From: Bradyrhizobium liaoningense
GTDB lineage: Bacteria > Pseudomonadota > Alphaproteobacteria > Rhizobiales > Xanthobacteraceae
NCBI RefSeq assembly: GCF_018130825.1
Contig: NZ_JAFCJS010000001.1
Location: 1,302,001 to 1,366,000, forward strand
Direction of reading: 5' to 3'
DNA length: 64,000 nucleotides
The position numbers were made by a program, and so were the translations under genes. The notes beneath the pieces were generated by a model. It did not search any database. It had not been told where the DNA came from and was given only the letters and a program-made list of their open reading frames with translations. Below are positions 58,725 through 64,000 of the stretch, one piece after another; within the stretch, counting starts at the first letter, position 1, and each line of letters opens with the position of its first letter.

Positions 58725-60284
58725 TCACGGCCTGATCGTCATGTTCTCCGGCGGCCCTTCTTTCCGCAGCGGCTCGGCCAGCCGCGCGAACTCGCACAGC
58801 AGCGACCGCGTCTTCCTGGGATCGATGATCTCCTCGACCCAGAATTTTTCGGCCGAGCGGAACGGCGAGCGCAGCTTGTTCAACCGCTCCTCGATCTCCT
58901 TGAGCTTGCCCGGCTTGTCCTCGGCCGCATCGATGTCGGCGCGGTAGGCGGCCTCGATGCCGCCTTCGAGCGGCAGCGAGCCCCAATAGGCTGACGGCCA
59001 GGCGTAGCGGATCGAGAAGCGATCGGCCGGCTGATGCACGACGCCGGCAACGCCGAAGGCGTTGCGCAGGATCACGGTGCACCAGGGCACGGTGGTCTGG
59101 TTGACCGCGGCCATGGCGCGGACGCCGTGACGGATGGTGGCGGCCTTCTCGGCATCGAGGCCGATCATGAAGCCGGGGCAGTCCATGAGATAGACGACCG
59201 GCAGATGGAAGGTCTCGGCGAAGTCGACCCAGCGCACCACCTTCTGGCAGGCGTCCGCCGTCCAGGAGCCGCCATAGTGAAAGCTGTCACTGGCGAGCAC
59301 CATCACCGCCCGGCCCTCGAGCCGCGCGAGGCCTACGATGATCGGCTTGCCGAAATTCTTGGCGACCTCGAAGAACGAGCCCTTGTCGACGACCGACTCG
59401 ATGATCGGCCGCATCTTGTAGACCTGCTTGCGGTTGCGCGGCACCGCGTTCATCAGCGCCTCGTCGCCGCGCTCGGGATTGTCGGTGCAGGGCAAGGTCG
59501 GCGGCAGCTCGTAGACCGACGACGGCAGATAAGAGAGGAAGCGGCGCGCGCAGGCGAAGGCCTCCTCCTCGGTGTCGACGGCATGATCGACCGCACCGGC
59601 GCGGGTCTGGATATCGGCGCCGCCGAGCTCCTCCTTCGAGAGGTCCTGGCCCAGCGCCTTCACCACCGGCGGGCCCGCGACGAACATCGCGGACTTCCGG
59701 GTCATGATGGAATAGTGGCTGGCGGCGAGACGCGCCGCACCTAAGCCCGCAACCGAGCCGAGGCCGAGCGCGACCACCGGCACGCGCGACAGGTTCTCGG
59801 TCGTGAAGCGATACCAGCGCGTGCCGCCGATGCCGCCCGGCAGGTTGGCCGCGCCCTTGGTCTCGATGGTCTTGACCGAGCCGCCGCCGCCGGATCCCTC
59901 GATGATGCGGACGATGGGCAGACGGAAGTCGTGCGCCATCTCCTCCGCCATCAGCGGCTTGGCCGAGATCGATGCATCGGCCGAGCCGCCGCGCACGGTG
60001 AAATCGTCGCCGACCACGACGACGGTGCGGCCGTCGACGCGAGCGCGGCCGAACACGCAGTTCGCCGGCGTCAGTTTCTTCAGATCGCCGCTGGAATCGT
60101 ACTCACCGATGCCGGAGACGGCACCGATCTCGTGGAAGCTGCCTTTGTCGATCAGCTTGTCGATACGCTCCCGAACAGTCAGCCGGCCCTGGTCATGCTG
60201 TCGCTTGACCTTGTCAACGCCGCCCATCTCCCGCGCGAAGGCTTCGCGCCGGGCGAGCTCGTCGAGTTCCGGCTTCCAGTTCAT
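58725..60284 (-). CDS. Acyl-CoA carboxylase carboxyltransferase (beta) subunit
   Basis: 519 residues, GAGGGAGTG just before the ATG. N- and C-crotonase-like halves: GGSADASISAKPLMAEEMA, RIIEGSGGGGSVKTIETKGAANLPGG and GSVAGLGAARLAASHYSIM in the first, VYLMDCPGFMIGLDAEKA and GVAGVVHQPADRFSIRYAWPSAYWGSLPLEGGIEAAY in the second. Transfers carboxyl from biotin to an acyl-CoA. Similar to methylcrotonyl/propionyl-type beta subunits, but the substrate is unknown. Its start is overlapped by 71 bases of the upstream IclR gene. Confidence 0.92.
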   Translation of the reverse strand: MNWKPELDELARREAFAREMGGVDKVKRQHDQGRLTVRERIDKLIDKGSFHEIGAVSGIGEYDSSGDLKKLTPANCVFGRARVDGRTVVVVGDDFTVRGGSADASISAKPLMAEEMAHDFRLPIVRIIEGSGGGGSVKTIETKGAANLPGGIGGTRWYRFTTENLSRVPVVALGLGSVAGLGAARLAASHYSIMTRKSAMFVAGPPVVKALGQDLSKEELGGADIQTRAGAVDHAVDTEEEAFACARRFLSYLPSSVYELPPTLPCTDNPERGDEALMNAVPRNRKQVYKMRPIIESVVDKGSFFEVAKNFGKPIIVGLARLEGRAVMVLASDSFHYGGSWTADACQKVVRWVDFAETFHLPVVYLMDCPGFMIGLDAEKAATIRHGVRAMAAVNQTTVPWCTVILRNAFGVAGVVHQPADRFSIRYAWPSAYWGSLPLEGGIEAAYRADIDAAEDKPGKLKEIEERLNKLRSPFRSAEKFWVEEIIDPRKTRSLLCEFARLAEPLRKEGPPENMTIRP

Positions 60285-61188
60285 TCACTCCCTCCGAATT
60301 GATCGGCTTGTTATTGTTGTGCACGGCCATCGCGACCGGTTTACGCGAGATACGATTGTTGAAGACGTCGCCTTCCGCGCCCTCCATCAGGCTGCCGAGC
60401 GAACGGCCGAGCGCGAGCATCAGCGGCGCGACCTCGTCATGCAGACGCTGCTCGTCATACATCGCCGAGAGAAGACCGATCGTGATGACGACGAAGGTCT
60501 GGTACTGCGGCGACCAGATCGGCATCGCGAGGCCGTTGATGTGCGGGCTCCACAGGCCGCAGGCCACGACATAGCCGCGCTCGCGCAGCGACTGCCGGTT
60601 GGCCTCGATGCGAGGCTTGAGGATCTTCGCAGCCTCGGGCGCCTCGCGCTCCATCTCCGCGATGAAGGCATCGCCGACTTCCGGCGCCAGCGCCGCGGTA
60701 TAGGCCGCGCCTGCCGCGGTCGAGGCCATCGAGATGCGGCTGCCGGTGCCCTCGTGCAGGCCGAGCGCAGAGGCCGAGCGCGCGAACTGGAGATAGACGA
60801 GATGGAAGCGGTCGGGCACGACGAAGCCCACCGTGCCCGGCAGCTGCTCGGCGACTTCCTGGAGCCGCTGGCGGATCATGCTGCGCAGCTGCGCGCCCTT
60901 CATCATCGAGGCGCTCATCGCCACCGCGCTCGGGCCGATGCGATACTTTTGGTCACGCGGCAGGTAAACCAGTTGCCCCATGCGCGTCAGCGTGTGCGTG
61001 AGCCGCGACACTGTCGAGCGCGGCAGGCCGCAGCGGTTTGAAATCTCGAGATTGCCGAGCCTTGCCTCGTGGCCCTCGAAGCATCGCAACACATCGAACG
61101 CGCGCGACACCACCTGGATGACATCACCCTCACCGGCTTCGCCAGCGAGCGCACCTTGCCTACTCAACCGCTCCGAACGTCGTCCCAT
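60214..61188 (-). CDS. IclR-family regulator
   Basis: 324 residues from ATG 61186-61188. HTH LGNLEISNRCGLPRSTVSRLTHTLTRMGQLVYL (about 44-76), then the effector domain to about residue 285 (GLLSAMYDEQRLHDEVAPLM). An unusual C-terminal tail of about 40 residues (NNNKPINSEGVNELEAGTRRARP) overlaps the carboxyltransferase start by 71 bases. Local regulator by position. Confidence 0.92.
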   Translation of the reverse strand: MGRRSERLSRQGALAGEAGEGDVIQVVSRAFDVLRCFEGHEARLGNLEISNRCGLPRSTVSRLTHTLTRMGQLVYLPRDQKYRIGPSAVAMSASMMKGAQLRSMIRQRLQEVAEQLPGTVGFVVPDRFHLVYLQFARSASALGLHEGTGSRISMASTAAGAAYTAALAPEVGDAFIAEMEREAPEAAKILKPRIEANRQSLRERGYVVACGLWSPHINGLAMPIWSPQYQTFVVITIGLLSAMYDEQRLHDEVAPLMLALGRSLGSLMEGAEGDVFNNRISRKPVAMAVHNNNKPINSEGVNELEAGTRRARPARSLRAGDGRR

Positions 61189-61204
61189 GTTCCCTACCGT
61201 TGTG

Positions 61205-61228
61205 TTCCGCTCTGCGGAATTAAATTCC
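61205..61228. promoter_or_regulatory. Interlocked palindromes, candidate IclR operator
   Basis: TTCCGC-TCT-GCGGAA (61205-61219) and GGAATT-A-AATTCC (61216-61228) share GGAA and give the alternating half-site order TTCC / GGAA / TTCC, between the divergent IclR and biotin carrier genes. The IclR family commonly binds such short palindromes. Confidence 0.65.
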
Positions 61229-61284
61229 ACTTGCAGACGAAGCTACCTCAGGCATTTTGCGACGACAACAAAAAGGCGATTGGC

Positions 61285-61506
61285 ATGCCAGAAATAAAGA
61301 TCGTCACTGAAATCGCGGGGCGCATTTGCGCAACTCCCGTGCAGGTTGGAGGAACCGTTGCGGATGGTGACGACGTTGTGGTCGTCGAAGCGATGAAGAT
61401 GGAGATCCCGGTGCCTTCGCCTGCCAGCGGCACGATCACATCGCTTCTGGTGAAGCTCGACGATGTCGTTGCCGAGGGACAGGCGATCGCGATCGTCGCG
61501 AACTGA
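61285..61506 (+). CDS. Biotin carboxyl carrier protein (stand-alone)
   Basis: 73 residues from ATG 61285, shorter than most carriers because it is a single biotinyl domain. The lysine to be biotinylated is Lys38 in VVEAMKMEIPV, and the protruding-thumb-free fold (GRICATPVQVGGTVADGDDV) is typical of the minimal form. Divergent from the IclR regulator, so the same regulator may control carrier and carboxyltransferase. No biotin carboxylase gene lies in the window. Confidence 0.92.
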   Translation: MPEIKIVTEIAGRICATPVQVGGTVADGDDVVVVEAMKMEIPVPSPASGTITSLLVKLDDVVAEGQAIAIVAN

Positions 61507-61637
61507 CTGCGTCATCCCTGGTTTCCGCGACAATCTGTCAGTCGCATTCCAGCATGCGCGGTACGGCGTTGCCATTGCCTGATGCGGATGACATGATCCG
61601 ATTCAAATAAAAATCTGTTTCAAACAAAGAATGAAAG

Positions 61638-61658
61638 TCCTCGCGGCAAACGCGAGGA
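61638..61658 (+). promoter_or_regulatory. Hairpin just upstream of the TAXI ribosome-binding site
   Basis: TCCTCGCG-gcaaa-CGCGAGGA, a perfect 8-bp stem that ends 6 bases before GGAGGG (61665-61670). Could stabilise the leader or affect access of ribosomes. No terminator T-run. Confidence 0.5.
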
Positions 61659-61673
61659 TCATTGGAGGGAAAC

Positions 61674-62837
61674 ATGCTTCGTGGGCTGCTCGTGCTCGCG
61701 CCTGCCTTGGTGGCGGGCATTTCTTTTGCGTCTACACGCTATGCATTCGCCGAAGACGTCAAGCTGCCGGCGACATTGACGTTCACCGCCTATGACACCG
61801 GCACCGCCGGTTTCAACATCGCGGTCGGCGTCGGCAAGATGATGAAGGACAAATACAGCACCGACGTGCGCGTGCTGCCCGCGGGCAACGACGTCGCCCG
61901 CCTCGCGCCGCTGCGCGCCAAACGCGCGGCCTCCGCCGCGATGGGATCGGGTACCTATTTCGCGCAGGAAGGCGTGTTCGAGTTCGGCTCGAAGGAATGG
62001 GGGCCGCAGCCGCTCCAGATCCTGCTCTCGACGGTCGACTGCAATTGCGGTTCGCTTGCCGTCGCAGCCGACACTGGCGTGAAAGAACTGAAAGACCTGA
62101 AAGGCAAGCGCGTCGGCTTCGTGGTCGGCTCGCCCGCGCTGAACCAGAATTCGCTCGCCGTGCTCGCCTTCGCCGGCCTGACGCAGAAGGACGTCAAGGC
62201 CGTCGAGTTCGCCAGCTATGGCGCGATGTGGAAAGGGCTGATCAACAACGACGTCGATGCCGCCTTCGGCACCACCATCACCGGCCCCGCCAAGGAAGCC
62301 GAGACCTCGCCGCGCGGCCTGATCTGGCCGCCGTTGCCGGCCAAGGACAAGGAAGGCTGGGCGCGGATGCAGAAGGTCGGCTCGTTCTTCTTCCCGCAGG
62401 TCGCGACCTGCGGCGCCGGCATCTCGCCGGAGAAGCCGGTCGAGCTCGGCAACTACCCCTACCCGATCTTCGTCGCCTACGCCTCGCAGCCCGCCGACCA
62501 GGTCTACGCCATCACCAAGGCGATGATCGTGAACTACGATGCCTACAAGGACTCCGCGCCCGGCGCCGGCGGCCTTGCCGCCGATCGCCAGACCAAGAAC
62601 TGGGTGGTGCCGGTGCATCCGGGCTCCGTGAAGGCGCTCAAGGAAGCCGGCCAATGGAGCGATGCGCAGGACGCGCACAACAACAAGCTGTTCAAGCGCC
62701 AGGAGGTGTTAGCTGTCGCCTGGACCGAGTACGGCAAGTCCAATCCACCGTCGGACGAAAAAGCCTTCCTCGACGGCTGGATGACGGCGCGCGCCGCGGC
62801 ACTGGCCAAGGCCGACATGCCGAACGGGTTTGACTGA
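61674..62837 (+). CDS. TAXI-type TRAP transporter solute-binding protein
   Basis: 387 residues from ATG 61674 with GGAGGG upstream; a TTG 12 bases earlier is in frame. Signal peptide GLLVLAPALVAGISFASTRYAFA-EDVK. LTFTAYDTGTAGFNIAVGVGKMMKDKYSTDVRVLPAGND is the typical TAXI opening, then GKRVGFVVGSPALNQNSLAVLAFAG. Works with the fused permease downstream. Ligand unknown. Confidence 0.93.
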   Translation: MLRGLLVLAPALVAGISFASTRYAFAEDVKLPATLTFTAYDTGTAGFNIAVGVGKMMKDKYSTDVRVLPAGNDVARLAPLRAKRAASAAMGSGTYFAQEGVFEFGSKEWGPQPLQILLSTVDCNCGSLAVAADTGVKELKDLKGKRVGFVVGSPALNQNSLAVLAFAGLTQKDVKAVEFASYGAMWKGLINNDVDAAFGTTITGPAKEAETSPRGLIWPPLPAKDKEGWARMQKVGSFFFPQVATCGAGISPEKPVELGNYPYPIFVAYASQPADQVYAITKAMIVNYDAYKDSAPGAGGLAADRQTKNWVVPVHPGSVKALKEAGQWSDAQDAHNNKLFKRQEVLAVAWTEYGKSNPPSDEKAFLDGWMTARAAALAKADMPNGFD

Positions 62838-62880
62838 TCGTTAGACTTGCCTGCCGCAGATCGTTTTGAGGAGAGCGCCG

Positions 62881-64000
62881 ATGTCAGAGACTGCGGCAGC
62901 GCCGGCGAAGAAGATTGAGTCTAGGGATCCGCATCTCGGCGCCGCCGCTGACTTGCAGGAGGCCGAGGTCACGCGCGTCCGTACCTTGAAGGGCGCGTGG
63001 CGCTGGGTATTGATGGTTGCCACGGCGGCCACCATCCTCCTCTGCGTCAACCAGCAATTCTCGCTGCGGTTCTTCATCGACTACACCCAGCTCAACACCG
63101 AATATTTCTACCTGCTGATCGCCTTGATGCTGCCGTTCACCTTCCTGATCTTCCCGGGATCGGAGAAGGCGCCGCTCGACCGCATCCCCTGGTACGACCT
63201 TCTGCTGTTCGCGGCGACCTTCGGCTCGGCGATCTGGCTGATGCTCAATATTCGCAAGGCGGCGCAGCTCGGCTGGGAGTTCGACGGCGCGCCCACCAAC
63301 GTGATCGCCGCCGGGCTCGTGATGTGGTTCGTGCTGATGGAAGCATTGCGCCGCACCGGCGGCTGGAGCCTCTTGCTCAGCGTGCTGCCCTTCACGCTCT
63401 ATCCGCTGTTCGCGGATTCGAGCTGGCTCGGGCCGTTCCGCGGCACGCAATCGACGCTGCAGCAGACCACCTCCTATCACATGCTCTCCGGCGAGAGCCT
63501 GCTCGGGATTCCCATCCAGGCCTTTGCCGACACCGTGATCGGCTTCCTGGTGTTCGGCACCGCACTGATGATGACGGGTGCGGGAAAGTTCTTCATCAAC
63601 ATCGCCTTTGCGATGTGCGGCACCTTCCGCGGTGGCGCGGCAAAGGTCTGCGTGTTCGCCTCCGGCCTGCTCGGCACCGTCGGCGGCAGCATCGTCTCCA
63701 ACGTGCTGACCGCCGGCACGATGACGATCCCCGCAATGAAGAAGACCGGCTTCACGCCGTCCTATTCCGGCGCGATCGAGGCCTGCGCCTCGACCGGCGC
63801 GGTGCTGGCACCACCGGTGCTGGGAGCCACGGCTTTCGTCATGGCACAGTTCATGAACACGGGCTATGCCGACGTTGCGCTCGCCGCGACCATTCCCTCG
63901 ATCCTCTATTACGTCGGCCTGTTCGCGCAGGTCGACGCCTATGCCGCCCGCCACAAGCTGAAAGGCCTGCCGCGCGCCGAGCTGCCGCGGTTCTGGGATG
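62881..64000 (+). CDS. TRAP transporter fused permease subunit, cut by the right window edge
   Basis: ATG at 62881 with GAGGAGAG 5 bases upstream. The frame stays open to the end (373 codons). After a cytoplasmic N-terminus of about 45 residues, hydrophobic helices follow (WVLMVATAATILLCVN, YFYLLIALMLPFTFLIF, YDLLLFAATFGSAIWLML). The DctM-type core starts at GTALMMTGAGKFFINIAFAMCGTFRGGAAKVCVFASGLLGTVGGSIVSNVLTAGTMTIPAMKKTGF. Its reading frame is easily missed because no stop occurs before the edge. Fused DctQ-DctM form, as is usual with TAXI partners. Confidence 0.92.
   Translation, partial: MSETAAAPAKKIESRDPHLGAAADLQEAEVTRVRTLKGAWRWVLMVATAATILLCVNQQFSLRFFIDYTQLNTEYFYLLIALMLPFTFLIFPGSEKAPLDRIPWYDLLLFAATFGSAIWLMLNIRKAAQLGWEFDGAPTNVIAAGLVMWFVLMEALRRTGGWSLLLSVLPFTLYPLFADSSWLGPFRGTQSTLQQTTSYHMLSGESLLGIPIQAFADTVIGFLVFGTALMMTGAGKFFINIAFAMCGTFRGGAAKVCVFASGLLGTVGGSIVSNVLTAGTMTIPAMKKTGFTPSYSGAIEACASTGAVLAPPVLGATAFVMAQFMNTGYADVALAATIPSILYYVGLFAQVDAYAARHKLKGLPRAELPRFWD

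Noticed and set aside
62884..63954. Minus-strand 356-codon frame at the right end
   Set aside because: Glu/Arg/His-rich antisense of the TRAP permease. The real gene is the plus frame from 62881.

Overview
The window reads as chromosomal DNA of a high-GC alphaproteobacterium. Bradyrhizobium or a close relative is the best guess, from codon use, protein style, gene order around guaA/guaB, a FixK-type box and the many palindromic intergenic repeats. This is inference from reading, not from a search. I saw no rRNA, tRNA, CRISPR array, transposase or integrase. About 60 genes are real; the rest of the open frames are shadows.

Layout. 1-1.3 kb: a lower-GC patch with a truncated unknown gene and a DUF2971 gene that starts inside the guaA stop codon. 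1.3-8.5 kb: guaA, a SnoaL-like protein, a DHCW cupin, a cold-shock gene, the rRNA methyltransferase rsmB, a MAPEG protein, an unknown membrane protein and a metallophosphoesterase. 8.5-15.4 kb: one co-directional block with a PLP deaminase, an amino-acid ABC transporter, RidA, an M14-type deacylase and a LacI regulator, preceded by an 18-bp perfect palindrome. 15.4-24.2 kb: a CurA-like reductase, guaB, an MFS exporter, a VIT1/CCC1-like protein coupled to a TorF porin behind a FixK/FNR-like box, then rlmE and ppx/gppA. 24.4-32.4 kb: a lone CoxL-like subunit, a TPR protein, a hotdog protein, a UPF0178 protein, an ABC-F ATPase and a D-threonine-aldolase-type enzyme.

32.5-48.1 kb is fatty-acid and valine catabolism. 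On the minus strand lie mmsA, acyl-CoA dehydrogenase, 3-hydroxyisobutyryl-CoA hydrolase, mmsB, acyl-CoA ligase, MaoC, SDR and a flavoprotein with an apparent CTG start. A LysR gene is divergent from mmsA. TetR, PaaI thioesterase, enoyl-CoA hydratase, thiolase and an MFS carrier follow.

48.1-55.6 kb holds a fused remnant of an EF-hand gene and an OprB porin gene. Next comes a minus-strand cluster (LeuC/LeuD-like hydratase, Bug-type binding protein, class III CoA-transferase, HMG-CoA-lyase-like enzyme) with a divergent LysR. Its best reading is a catabolic route from citraconate/(R)-citramalate to acetyl-CoA and pyruvate. 55.7-58.4 kb is a tadG-tadE-tadE set without the rest of a Tad system. 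58.7-64 kb holds an acyl-CoA carboxyltransferase and its IclR regulator, a divergent 73-residue biotin carrier, and a TAXI-TRAP transporter whose fused permease runs off the right end.

Intergenic gaps are filled by at least five families of inverted repeats, some with exact matches of 39 to 43 bp between distant copies.
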